A stretch of 64,000 nucleotides of DNA from positions 744,001-808,000 of the forward strand of contig NZ_OZ034750.1 of the NCBI RefSeq assembly GCF_964028195.1, in the 5' to 3' direction. Shown piece after piece: positions 38,101-47,947 of the stretch. Both the position numbers and the translations under genes were made by a program. How positions within the stretch are numbered: the first letter of the stretch is position 1; every line of letters begins with the position of its first letter. Under the pieces are notes generated by a model. That model did not search any database. It was not told the DNA's origin and worked only from the letters and a program-made list of their open reading frames with translations. The stretch comes from Wolbachia endosymbiont (group A) of Pogonocherus hispidulus (GTDB lineage Bacteria > Pseudomonadota > Alphaproteobacteria > Rickettsiales > Anaplasmataceae).

Positions 38101-38391
38101 AAACATAAAATTAGAGAAAAGCATTTCTCGAAAACTTCTGTGTCCAAAGACAAGAGTGCCATTTATTTATAGTGCCAACAATCAATTAACCATCAGTTTC
38201 AATGAATGATATGAACATATTATTTCAAGGAAAGTTCATGGGAAATAAGAGATTAGCTATACGGATTAGCTGTAGCTATGAAACTAACCGGTTGGCAGAA
38301 AAGTATTTGTTAGATACTTATGAAAAAGCCGTGTCAAAGCAAGTAAGCCAAAAAAATTTAAAACATAAAAATGGGATTCAAGGAGGATCAA

Positions 38392-39985
38392 ATGGTAACA
38401 GTGAGTTTATATGCAAGAGTTTCTTCGGGGAAACAAGCACAAGAAAATACAATAGCAAGTCAAGTTGCAGCTTTAGAGAAGCAAATTAGTACGGATGGGT
38501 ACAAATTATTAAGAGAGTATAAATTTATTGATAATGGCTAAAGTGGATCTAATTTAGTCCGTCCTGATCTAGAAAAGTTACGTGATAAAGTAACAGAAGG
38601 TAAAATTGATAGATTCATTCACCTGATCGCTTATCTAGGAAATATGCATATCAAATGGTATTACTTGAAGAATTTGAGAAAGCAGGAGCAGAAATGGTTT
38701 TCTTAAATTATGAGGTTAACGATAAACCAGAATCTCAATTGCTGTTGCAAATGCAAGGTATGATAGCAGAATATGAACGAGCGAAAATTATGGAACGAAG
38801 CCGTCGCGGAAAGATTTATGCGGCTAATAAAGGTTGTGTAAGCGTAATGGGAGGAGCTCCTTATGGTTATCGTTATATAGATAAATATATGGGAGGAGGA
38901 CAAGCTTTATTTGAAATAAACGAAGAAGAAGCTAATGTTGTTCGGAAAGTATTTTTGTGGGTAGGAAGAGAAAGGACAAGTATTGGGGAAGTCGGCTAAA
39001 TACTATGTCTATTATAACACGAACAGGAAAAAAGTGCTGGGATAGAAGTGTGATTTGGGGTATGTTAAAAAATCCTGCTTACAAAGGACAAGCGGCTTTT
39101 GGTAAAACAAAAGTAGGTGTAAAGTTACAACATATCAGACCACAGAAACATTCTTGTGAACAACCGAAAGATAATTACTCTACCTATTCTGTTGAAAAAG
39201 CAAATTGGATTTATGTTAAAGTGCCAAATATAGTGGACGAAGATATATTTGATATAGTTCAAGAACAATTAGCTGAGAATAGAAAAATAGCAAGGACAAG
39301 AGAAAGAGGAGCAAAACATTTACTACAAGGTTTAATCGTATGTAAGCGTTGTCGTTATGCATATTACGGAAGTCCTGTAAGAAATAAGCGAGGAGAAAAA
39401 GTTGATCATTATGCTTATTATCGTTGTATTGGTAGAGATTCTTACCGTTTTGGTGGTAATAAAATTTGTGATAATAAACACATTCGTACAGATGCATTAG
39501 AAACAGCTGTGTGGGAAGAGGTTAAGCATTTATTAAAAAATCCAAATAGGGTTTTAGAAGAATACAAACATAGACTTTCAGAGTTTAAAAAATCATCGTG
39601 GGATAAAAAAAGCGATTTACTAGAGAAACAAGAAAATAAATTAAAACGAGGTATTGCTAGACTTATTGATAGTGATGCTCAATAATCAAGAAGAATTTGA
39701 ACCACGAATTAAAGCAATGAAACAAAGCTTAAAAACAATTGAAGAAGGGAAAAAAAGAATATTCGATCAAAAGAAATTAAAACAGGAATTAACTCTAGTT
39801 GTAACCAATTTAGAAGACTTTTCTTCTAATATTGCATTGAACCTTGATAACGCAGACTGGCTGTGATACTATCAGAACGTTAGTCAAGAGAATTGAAATT
39901 AATCTTGAGGATGTAAACGTGGTGTTTCGCGTAAAAGAACTACCAAACTCTTCTAGACATAATGGAGAAGAAAAGAAAAATTTGC
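38392..39985 (+). pseudogene. Serine recombinase (phage WO integrase-like), nonsense and frameshift mutations
   Basis: ATG 38392 follows AAGGAGGATCAA and opens MVTVSLYARVSSGKQ, with the catalytic Ser in RVSSGKQ. A TAA at 38539-38541 replaces the Tyr expected in DNGYSG. Frameshifts near 38615 and 38985 and breaks near 39680 and 39866 follow. Recognisable parts include EFEKAGAEMVFLNYE, MIAEYERAKIMERSRRGK, APYGYRYI, a Recombinase domain (GMLKNPAYKGQAAFGKTK), a zinc ribbon (CKRCRYAYYG) and the tail RTLVKRIEINLED. It belongs to a different recombinase lineage from the one at 21362 and is closer to prophage integrases. Confidence 0.85.
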
Positions 39986-40140
39986 AACGTTGTTGGCGGA
40001 GTAACTGGTGACCCTTGCGCTATTCCTTGTTTCCCTCCTACCTTGAGAATTAGCTTGATCAAGTGCATGATTTCTTTGTCATCTATCCTCTTGGAAATCT
40101 TTTCCATAAGAGTATGATGTCGCACATTATCAAAGTAGGA
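39981..40140 (-). repeat. Inverted 160-bp repeat, right copy (group II RT fragment)
   Basis: Complement of 37941-38100, with a few changes (for example GKQGIAQGSPVT in place of GKRGIAQGSPIT). It abuts the 5' end of group II intron 2 at 40141, and its other end overlaps the recombinase tail. Confidence 0.85.
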
Positions 40141-41508
40141 GTGCGACCCGAAGTCGTGATTTTGTGATGGTTAAATTCCATCTTCCCTAGACATCGGGGA
40201 TAAAGTATGTCTCACATTTCAGAGACTGGCAACCTCTGGGATGCAAGCATGAGATAAAAGCGGGTAATGTTAAACCTTATAACAAATCCCTGCGAACAGA
40301 GTTGGATATGATTATGAGAAGAACCTATGTTTGAATTATCGTGATGATAAATATGCGAAATAAGGTTGATTACGCATAGACCAAAAGGTATGAAGTAAAG
40401 AGGAATTAAGGTTTCCTATCCTTAATTATTGATGTTCTCAGCTTCCGGTAAACAGTAGGGATCTAAGTCCAACGGGAAACAAAATTATGGAACGGGGTAA
40501 CCATATAAATGCTCTTATATTCATCTGGATATAAGTAGGTTGCCAGCCATAAGCATTTATGTTGGAAGGATTGTCTAAGAAGCTAAAGCCTAAAGTAATA
40601 CTTAGGATATGCAGACGTGGACACTATAATTTGGAGGGTAAAGTTGTGAGTAGTAGTGTATATGTTATGGACCAACAAAAAGTTAGGTATGAATGGAATG
40701 AAATTCCTTGGCGTAAGCTGGAGAAATTTTCATTTAAGCTACAAAAAAGAATTTACCGAGCTTCTAAATGTAATGATATCAAAAAGATGCATAATCTTCA
40801 GAGATTATTACTCAAATCGACAAGCGGGAAAATGCTTGCTGTTAGGAAAATTACTCAGGATAATAGAGGTAAAAAGACAGCAGGAGTTGATGGGAAAGCT
40901 AGCCTTAATCAAAAGGAAAGATTGCAATTAGCATATTCTTTAGATATAAGAGAAGAGGCTAAACCATCAAAACGTGTCTGGATTCCAAAACCTGGAAAAA
41001 CTGAGAAGAGGCCATTGGGGATACCCACGATAACAGATCGAGCAAAACAAACGCTTGTAAAAATGGTGATAGAACCAGAATGGGAGGCAAAATTTGAGCA
41101 GAACACATATGGTTTTAGACCTGGTAGGTCATGTCATGATGCTATTGGAGCCATATTCAGTGCACTCAAACAGAAAACAGCATATTGTTTAGATGCTGAT
41201 ATTTCTGGATGTTTCGACAATATCAAACACTATGCATTGCTTGAAAAACTCAATACCACACCAACTTTAAGAAGCATTATAAAAGGATGGTTGAAAGCAG
41301 GTGTAGTAGAAAACAGAACTCTCCAACCAACTAGAAGTGGTACGATTCAAGGAGGAACTATTTCTCCATTATTAGCTTGTATAGCACTACACGGTCTGGA
41401 ACAATATATTAAAGAGTGAACTTTTTCTATATAGAAAGAAAAAATTTGGTACAACATCGCATCAACGGGCACAGCAAACTCTCAGTATAATTTTTTACGC
41501 TGATGATT
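40141..41508 (+). mobile_element. Group II intron 2, interrupted in its RT gene by intron 3
   Basis: The classic 5' start GTGCGACCCG lies at 40141, followed by about 420 bp of structured RNA before the RT frame. The intron is interrupted at 41509 immediately after the YADD codons. The portion expected after that point (domain X, RNA domains V and VI) is not found beyond the inserted intron. Confidence 0.75.
40659..41508 (+). pseudogene. Group II intron reverse transcriptase, broken at YADD (intron 2)
   Basis: The family-typical N-terminus is WNEIPWRKLEKFSFKLQKRI (start near 40659, VMDQQKVRYEW; the frame is open from 40559). RT blocks follow: DNRGKKTAGVDGKASL, RPLGIPTITDRAKQTLVKM, YGFRPGRSCHDAI, CLDADISGCFDNI and GTIQGGTISPLL. 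A stop at 41417-41419 is followed in another frame by a TLSIIFYADD-like sequence ending at 41507. Group II intron 3 is inserted right after it. A frameshift and the insertion both inactivate it. Confidence 0.85.
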
Positions 41509-41991
41509 GTGCGCCGTAGAAACACGGGAAGTGTTGAAGCTGTGCAGTAGATGAGGGAGGACCCCTCGAGCCGGTTTGCAAGAGCAGGCTTCAAACAGCC
41601 ATAAGCTGCTTTGGTAAGGTAGTGAGCGTTATGGAAAAGGCACAATTATGTGTCATGTGTGAAATAGAGAGACGAACGCAAGTGAACCACTGATGAAGTG
41701 TCGAAAGCGTAGAGACGACGTCAAAACCAGGGGGTAGTCGTTAACCTGGTACCGGGAGCTTGTTTACTGGGTAGCGGCATAGAGGTGGCGTGAATCTATT
41801 TTAGGCTATTGCATGGAACTACGGGAACCTGTCGTTTCGATGATAAGGGAGAAGTCCAAAGAGCTGATCTCTGAGGATGAGAGTACCGATGCGAAAAACA
41901 GGGGCGCGTAGTAGCGAAGGAGTTTCTGTAATGGAAATGGAGTGAAGGGATTTAGTTTTAATTGTTTTGTTAATCGTAATGGGAGGAATTA

Positions 41992-43235
41992 ATGAATAAA
42001 ACAAAGTCTTTTGATATACCAAAGCAACTGATTTGGAAAGCTTATAAACAAGTATCCAAAAATAAAGGTGCGGCAGGTGTAGATGAGGTCTCGATAACAA
42101 AGTTTGAGGAAAATCTAAAAGACAATCTATACAAACTATGGAATCGGATGTCATCCGGAAGTTATTTTCCAGAGCCTGTAAAAGCTGTAGCAGTACCGAA
42201 AGATACGGGAGGAGGACAAAGAATTTTAGGTGTTCCTTCAGTGTTCGACAGGATAGGGCAAACGGCTGCTTCTATGTATCTTGAGCCGCTAGTAGAGCCA
42301 AAATTCCACGAAGATTCATATGGTTATAGACCAAATAAATCAGCACTGGATGCGGTAGATACAGCACGCAAAAGATGCTGGAGGTACGATTGGACGATAG
42401 ATCTTGATATATCTGGATTTTTCGACAATTTGGACCACCAATTGGCATTGCAAGCTATCAAGAAGCATACAGACTGCAAATGGATTATACTGTATGTTGA
42501 AAGGTGGATGAAAGCCCCTATTCAGCTAGCAGATGGCAGTAAGGTAGTTAGGGAAAAGGGAGTTCCGCAAGGAGGTTCTGTAAGCCCAATCATTTCTAAC
42601 ATATTTATGCATCATGCATTTGATATGTGGATGAGGCAAAACTACCCCACAATACCATTTGAGAGGTACGTAGATGATGCAATAGTGCACTGCAAAACCA
42701 AGAGACAGGCAGACTATATGAGGGAGGCAATCGAAAGAAGATTGGCACAATGCAAACTAAAGTTAAATCCTGAAAAGACAAGAATAGTGTATTGTAAGGA
42801 TGACAGTAGGAGAGGTGAGTTTCCAACACAGAGCTTTGACTTTCTGGGTTACACGTTCAGACCTAGACTGGCAAAGAACAATAAAATAGGAAACTATTTT
42901 GTCTCATTTCTACCTGCAATTAGCAACAAAGCCAAGAAGAAGATTAGTCAAATCATAAGGTCATGGAGAATACACAGGCAAACATCAACAACTTTGGAGG
43001 AAATATCGAAGAAGGTAAACCCAATAGTCAGAGGCTGGCTATGGCAGGTTTTATAAATCGGAGATGTATACATCTCTCAGAAACATAGAGAGATACCTCA
43101 TAAGATGGGTCAGGACAAAATACAAGAAACTTCGGGATCATGGAAGGCTAGCAAAGCAATTTCTAGGAAAAGTGAGAAAGAGGTCTCCAAATATTTTCTA
43201 TCATTGGACACTTGGGTTAGGATCAAAAGGCTAAA
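41992..43235 (+). pseudogene. Group II intron reverse transcriptase/maturase, C-terminal frameshift (intron 3)
   Basis: ATG 41992 follows GGGAGGAATTA. The 354-aa open part has all RT blocks: NKGAAGVDEVSI, RILGVPSVFDRIGQ, YGYRPNKSALDAV, TIDLDISGFFDN, GVPQGGSVSPIISNIF, the catalytic RYVDDAIVH and FDFLGYTFRPR. Near 43035 a small deletion shifts the frame at GWL. The continuation (YGRFYKSEMYTSLRNIERYL... to SPNIFYHWTLGLGSKG) reads on in another frame to a TAA at about 43233, which is domain X of bacterial group II maturases. RT activity might survive, but maturation is doubtful. Confidence 0.85.
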
Positions 43236-43290
43236 TAATGGGAGCTGTATAAACCGAGAGGTTTCCGTACAGTTCTGCGAGAGACTGGTG

Positions 43291-44517
43291 CATAAGTGTT
43301 GAAAGTATCAAAAATGGCGTGATATAAGATGATCGACAACATGTAAATTACCTCCTGATAGTAAAACAATTGAGCGTATAAAAGAATCATTAAGATCTAG
43401 TGTAAATTGCAATAATGCCATTTTAAATCCATGTAAATTGTTTTTAATTTTATAAACGAGAAACAGCAGGGCTGTAATAATAATCATATAAATATATACT
43501 TTCATTCCGTTCATGCTATGGCTCAAAAAGTGTTTATATCCAAGGTTTTGCTTTATAAATTTGAAGAATACTTCTATGTCCCACCTTCGCCTATACGCCT
43601 GTGCAACATCATAAGCAGGCATTGTAAACAAGTTAGTTAAAAACCTTATTTCATTTCCTGCCTTGTTTTTGATTTTTATCAAACGTAAGTTATGCTTTTC
43701 TGCAATTTTGCCCTGTGCGCGATAAAGATTAACTATTATATCTTCTAAAATTTCTGATCCATCTTGCTGTTGTCCTTGAATAACTTTACTCCTACTTACA
43801 ACATCATGCTTTCTGCTTGTTTCAACTCTTGTTATAAATTTGTATTCCTTCTCATCAAACTCAGCAAAAGTTCCAACCTTTCTGATTCCCCTATCAAATA
43901 GCAAAATATCCTCTTTTTTAACTTTTGCTTCGTTGATTGCCCTTACCAGTGCTATGTCTTCACTACCTTCTTCTTGCCCTTTACAAAACCTTATACTTGT
44001 TGGCAATTGTCCTTTTAATCCCAGACTTACTTTGACTTATTACTTTGGTTACCTAACTTTAGTCCATCTTTTATAAGATACCCTGATAAATTTATGATTG
44101 TTGAATCAAATCTATGTAAATCATGTGACGTTTTTTTGGGCAACAATTTTTCAACTTTGTTTATCAGATCAATATATACTCCCTTAAAATAATCAGAACT
44201 TTTAACCTTTTCGACAAGCCACTTTATGTGACTGTACTTTTGTCATCATTTTTATCTATCACACACCTGTTTATTACCATTGCTAATGCTCTTAAGCTTG
44301 TTTTCTGACCCATTAATATTAACTTCATTAAGCCTTTAAATATGATTTTGCCCACTAACTTAGTATTGCATTTATCTATCTCACTTAATTTTCCTAGCCT
44401 TTCCAAATCCTTGTCTTTAATTAAGTTTAATATGCCTTCTATTTGATCCATTATTGCCTCCATTTTTCTGCAATAATAGCTCTTTATATCCTTTTTGTAT
44501 TACTTTCAACACTTATG
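43291..44517 (-). mobile_element. IS4-family element inserted in group II intron 3
   Basis: The perfect 17-bp terminal repeats are CATAAGTGTTGAAAGTA (43291-43307) and its complement (44501-44517). The bordering sequences GAGACTGGTG and GAGGCTGGCG look like a 10-bp target duplication with two changes, consistent with IS4-type elements and with the intact domain VI sequence at 53026. Confidence 0.82.
43308..44463 (-). pseudogene. IS4-family transposase, frameshifted
   Basis: The N-terminal part is 44224-44463 (MEAIMDQIEGILNLIKDKDL) and the C-terminal part is 43308-44006. The latter includes ILLFDRGIRKVGTFAEF (second catalytic Asp), FLTNLF and the YREK signature YRRRWDIEVFFKFIKQ. The linking part, about 44010-44220, is in other frames. 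Gene order and ends are complete, so only the frameshifts disable it. Confidence 0.82.
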
Positions 44518-44555
44518 GAGGCTGGCGGGGAAGGTCCGCTGGTCTACTCTCCTAT

Positions 44556-45392
44556 GATCACAAAATATCGGTGGCAGAGATATCAAGTATTACTGACAAA
44601 TTACTGCCTGTAATCAATGAATGGCGGAGCCGTCCACTGCAATCAGTATATCCAATAGTGTTTATGGATGGGATGTTTTTTAAGATCAAGGAGGACGGAC
44701 ATTGCGTGAGTAAATGTATGTACAACATATTAGCAAAATGGCAGAAAAGAAGTACTGGGCTTTTATTTGGCTGAAAGTGAGGGAGCTAACTTTTGGTTGG
44801 GAGTACTAAATGATCTAAAAGAGAGAGAAGTAGAAGATATTCTAATTGCCTGCGTTGATGGGCTAAAAAGCTTTCCTGCAGCTATAAACAGCGTGTTCCC
44901 TAATGCGGAAGTACAGCTATGTATAGTGCATCAGATACGCAACTCACTGAAGTACGTGGCTAGTAAAGATGCAAAAAGTTTTTTGAGCGATTTAAAGAAG
45001 GTATATCAAGCTTCAAGCAGGGAAATTGCCGAGAATTATCTATTGGAATTGGGTGAAAAATGGGGCACAAAGTACCCTATGGTTTTGGCAGAATAACTGG
45101 GAAAATTTATCTGGTTACTTTAAGTATTCTGACCCAGTTAGGAGGATAATTTACACCACCAATCCCATAGAGGGGCTACACAGACAGATCAGAAAGTTCA
45201 CTAAAACTAAGGGCTCGTTTACCAGCTTGTACAAACAGGTATATTGTGCTATAAAGAAAGTAGAGGAGAAATGGACGATGCCTGTACATGATTGGGCATT
45301 GACTATATCTCAGCTCGACATTTTCTTTCCTAACAGACTGAAAATTGAGTTAAACTAAAAATGCGGTTTGACACAGTTTATTTAACACTCCC
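44556..45392 (+). pseudogene. IS256 (Mutator)-family transposase, 5'-truncated and frameshifted
   Basis: Starting right after the group II intron end, the frames give YDHKISVAEISSITDK, IVFMDGMFFK (first Asp), ESEGANFWLGVLNDLK, LIACVDGLKSFPAAI (second Asp), CIVHQIRNSLKYV and YTTNPIEGLHRQIRK (catalytic Glu region). Frameshifts fall near 44745 and 45090. The N-terminal third is missing. The right terminal repeat ends ACACTCCC at 45392. Confidence 0.85.
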
Positions 45393-45486
45393 AATGGCCT
45401 TGGCATCATTCTACCTTATCTAAAGCCATTTTATACCTTTTTATCCCTTCTGGGGAAACCTTTTTTCAGTTAGCTATAGATTACTT

Positions 45487-45520
45487 GTCTACCTTATTTG
45501 CCGTTCTCCTGAACGAATAT
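45487..45520 (-). repeat. Solo IS66 end
   Basis: The complement reads GTATTCGTTCAGGAGAAC followed by the AAATAAGGTAGAC seen just inside the ends of the IS66 copies. No transposase is attached. It marks an excised or recombined copy at the murB side. Confidence 0.6.
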
Positions 45521-45540
45521 ACAGCAGCTATAAAAACTGT

Positions 45541-46428
45541 TTAATAGCCACCCAAAACCCTTATTTCCCACTCAAGTTCAACATTAAATTTATCCTTCAC
45601 TGCATCTTTTACTCTGTTGCCAAGGTTTTCCAAGTCAGATGCAGTTGCATTATCGTAATTGAGCAAGAAGTTACAATGTTTCTTAGAGATTCTAGCTCCA
45701 CCAATATTTAACCCTAGGCAGCCAGATTTATCAATTAACTCCCATGCTCGGTAGTTTTTTGGATTTTTGAATATGCACCCAGCAGTTTTTCCTCTCGTTG
45801 GCTGGCTTTTGTTTTTTTTATCGATAATTTCCTTTAACTTACTGAGTATAACCTCATGCTCTGAGTTTACTCCTTTAAACTCAGCTTCAACAAAAATCCA
45901 ATTTCCTTTTAGGCTATGTCCACGGTAAAAATACCCCATTTCTTCGCTGGAGAACTCATATAGGTTTCCATCCTCTAGATTCACTGCTTTTATGGATTGT
46001 ACAACGCTTGCGATGTCACTACCATACGCACCTGCATTCATTTCTATTCCGCCACCAACTGTTCCTGGAATTCCAACTAGAAACTCGAGTCCACTAATTT
46101 GTTGCTCTCCTGCAAAGTAAGCAAGGTTCCTGAGCAGCGCAGCTCCCCCAGCTACAATAGAGTTGTTACCCTTACTTTTAATATATGCAAACTCCTTACC
46201 TAATTTTACTGTTATTCCTCGAATGCCACTATCTCGTACTATTATGTTGGATGTTGCACCAATAACACTAACTGGCAGTTCAGTATTTTTAATCAAGTAT
46301 GTTAAATCTTCAATATCACATGGTTTAAATAACACATCAGCTCGTCCACCGACGTTTAACCACGTCGCTTTAGACATTAAGATGTCATAACGATAGATTC
46401 CACGTACTTTAGGTAAGCTTATAAGCAT
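45541..46428 (-). CDS. murB: UDP-N-acetylenolpyruvoylglucosamine reductase
   Basis: MurB reduces UDP-GlcNAc-enolpyruvate to UDP-MurNAc with NADPH and FAD, the second committed step of peptidoglycan (and lipid II) synthesis, retained in Wolbachia. The 295-aa protein has the FAD-binding blocks WLNVGGRADVLF and FLVGIPGTVGGGIEMNAGAYG and the substrate-side GKTAGCIFKNP and VELEWEIRVLG. The usual proton-donor serine in SxGS-FKNP-type motifs appears as Cys218 here, an oddity. The start overlaps the end of hemC by 10 bp, indicating translational coupling. Confidence 0.93.
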   Translation of the reverse strand: MLISLPKVRGIYRYDILMSKATWLNVGGRADVLFKPCDIEDLTYLIKNTELPVSVIGATSNIIVRDSGIRGITVKLGKEFAYIKSKGNNSIVAGGAALLRNLAYFAGEQQISGLEFLVGIPGTVGGGIEMNAGAYGSDIASVVQSIKAVNLEDGNLYEFSSEEMGYFYRGHSLKGNWIFVEAEFKGVNSEHEVILSKLKEIIDKKNKSQPTRGKTAGCIFKNPKNYRAWELIDKSGCLGLNIGGARISKKHCNFLLNYDNATASDLENLGNRVKDAVKDKFNVELEWEIRVLGGY

Positions 46429-47297
46429 TTTGATTTCAACTCTAGTCCTGCATTCATACCCATTTTCTCCGCATCTTCTATAAATGAAGTGCGCTCAGTG
46501 AAGTATATATTTTTTCCACTTGCTAACATACAACAAAGGTGTAGCATATTTTCGTTCACATATTCAGCCAAAGCTGCAAGTGGTGTAAAACATGAACCAT
46601 TCACTGTCTTCATAAAACTGCGCTCTGATTTCACTCTTATAAAAGACATATTATTATTAATTTTCTCTAAAAGATCGATAATTTTTACATCATTCCTTCT
46701 ACATTGAATACAAATCGCTCCCTGTCCCACTGCACTTAACATAACTTTTGGTGGCAATACCTCTGTAATTAAGTGATGCTTTTCTAATCTTATGAGTCCA
46801 GCTTCAGCCAAAATTATTCCATCAAAACTTTGATTTTGCAATCTAGTTGTTACATTTCCACGTAGCGGTACTATATTTAAATCTGGTCTAACATTTAACA
46901 ACTGAACTTTTCTTCTTATTGAAGAAGTGGCAATAGTAGCCTGCTGTGGCAAAGACTCAAGGCTATTGTGTTTATGAGAAATAAACGCATCGCATGGACT
47001 TAGCCTTTCTAAAACACAAGGAATTGTTAAACCCCCTGAGAAAAACGCAGGCACATCCTTTAGCGAGTGAACTGCCATGTCTATATTATTTTCGAGCAAT
47101 TCAGCCTCAATTTCTTTAATGAATAATCCTTTACCTCCTATTTCAGCAAGGTTTGCATTTGCATACTTGTCTCCGGAAGTTTTTATTTTAACAATTTCAA
47201 TAGATAAGTTAGGAAAAGAATCCAGCAACTTTTGTTTTGCTTCCAAAGCCTGGGCAACTGCAAGCTTACTTCCTCTGGTACCTATTTTGACTAGCAT
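46419..47297 (-). CDS. hemC: Porphobilinogen deaminase (hydroxymethylbilane synthase)
   Basis: HemC joins four porphobilinogens into hydroxymethylbilane in haem synthesis. Landmarks are KIGTRGSKLAVAQA, the DMAVHSLKDVP active-site block, PCDAFISH, TSSIRRKVQL, LRGNVTTRL and the cofactor cysteine in VNGSCFTPLA. The frame is open to 47327, but MLVKIGTRGSK from ATG 47297 matches the usual family N-terminus (292 aa). It is followed by an overlapping murB. Confidence 0.93.
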   Translation of the reverse strand: MLVKIGTRGSKLAVAQALEAKQKLLDSFPNLSIEIVKIKTSGDKYANANLAEIGGKGLFIKEIEAELLENNIDMAVHSLKDVPAFFSGGLTIPCVLERLSPCDAFISHKHNSLESLPQQATIATSSIRRKVQLLNVRPDLNIVPLRGNVTTRLQNQSFDGIILAEAGLIRLEKHHLITEVLPPKVMLSAVGQGAICIQCRRNDVKIIDLLEKINNNMSFIRVKSERSFMKTVNGSCFTPLAALAEYVNENMLHLCCMLASGKNIYFTERTSFIEDAEKMGMNAGLELKSKCL

Positions 47298-47327
47298 GTG
47301 TACGATTGTTTGTCTGATGTCATTCAA

Positions 47328-47600
47328 GTAGCTGACTACTTGGATCCAGTTTAATTCATTATATAAACCTTTGCATTTATTGTACTTTAACTTAAAACCA
47401 AAAGCAACTTTGACTTTACAAAATAATAACCTTTTATATGCATAAATAAGCTTACTGGATTCTAGTGCCCTTTCTTGTCATCCAAGTAGCTGACACTGGT
47501 TCATTCTATAATGGTGTCATCCAAGTAGCCTTCTCTTCCTGTCATCCCAGTGCCCTGACTACTTGGATCCAGAAAAAAGGACGGTGTCATGACAAAAAAG
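47328..47600. repeat. Intergenic stretch with short dispersed repeats
   Basis: About 400 bp separate hemC from the virB2 array. It contains repeated short modules: ACTACTTGGATCCAG occurs at about 47334 and 47557, and GTCATCCAAGTAGC-type units occur several times at 47478-47545. They resemble small intergenic repeats common in Wolbachia. No gene is visible. Confidence 0.5.
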
Positions 47601-47680
47601 GGAGCTGCTTGGATAACGCCCTTTCTAATGATATGGAATAAACACTTCCTAGTGGAGATCGCTTCAAATCATGCAGTTAC

Positions 47681-47701
47681 GGTGCTTCTTTAAGAAGCAC
47701 C
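47681..47701 (-). terminator. Palindrome downstream of the virB2 array
   Basis: GGTGCTTC TTTAA GAAGCACC forms a perfect 8-bp stem with a 5-base loop, about 30 bp past the last virB2-like stop on the minus strand. There is no T run, so it may act as a weak terminator or 3' stabiliser of the array transcript. Confidence 0.45.
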
Positions 47702-47731
47702 ACCTAGCTAATGTTTTTTGAAACTTTAGAT

Positions 47732-47917
47732 CTATGATGTACACGTTCCTGTTGCTGCATCCCACTTTCCACCGTTAGCAGTACATCCTGCTGTGGTACA
47801 AGTCGTCTCTTTTCCTGTTATTGCCTTTACAACTGCAGGAGCACCAAAAAACACAGCAGTAAATGAACCGAATGCAAAAAGAGCTGGCCATGGCATTCTG
47901 CCAAATATTGCAAGCAA
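47732..47917 (-). pseudogene. VirB2-like pilin, N-terminally truncated copy
   Basis: The frame reads MLAIFGRMPWPALFAFGSFTAVFFGAPAVVK, the second hydrophobic half of the VirB2-like proteins upstream, then a tail with several Cys and Thr. The signal peptide and first membrane helix are absent; the upstream DNA is in a different register and derives from other parts of the repeat. It may be a decayed fifth copy. Confidence 0.7.
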
Positions 47918-47947
47918 AGATTTGCAACGCTGTCACATAGCACGCTC

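Larger units (their letters stand above)
41509..44555 (+). mobile_element. Group II intron 3 with RT, interrupted near its 3' end by an IS4-type element
   Basis: The intron starts GTGCGCCGTAG at 41509. Its RNA domains I-III occupy 41509-41980, the RT 41992-43235, and domain V (GGGAGCTGTATAAACCGAGAG and its partner GTACAGTTCTGCG) lies at about 43238-43282. Domain VI is split by the IS4 element at 43291-44517 and resumes at 44518, ending in TCTACTCTCCTAT at about 44555. The same intron, without its ORF, is found at 52425-53064. Confidence 0.75.
35160..45479. mobile_element. Composite mobile-element island bounded by a 22-bp inverted repeat
   Basis: CTATAGCTAACTGAAAAAAG at 35160 continues GT to 35181, and its exact complement occupies 45458-45479. 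Between them there is no housekeeping gene, only fragments of IS3, IS256, IS4 and IS66 elements, group II introns and a serine recombinase. The repeat may be the ends of one old element that gathered later insertions, or two solo ends. The outside genes (esterase and murB) look intact. Confidence 0.5.

Noticed and set aside
35160..45479. Interpretation of the island as a genomic island with cargo genes
   Set aside because: Every recognisable frame inside is a transposase, recombinase or intron RT; no cargo gene was found.
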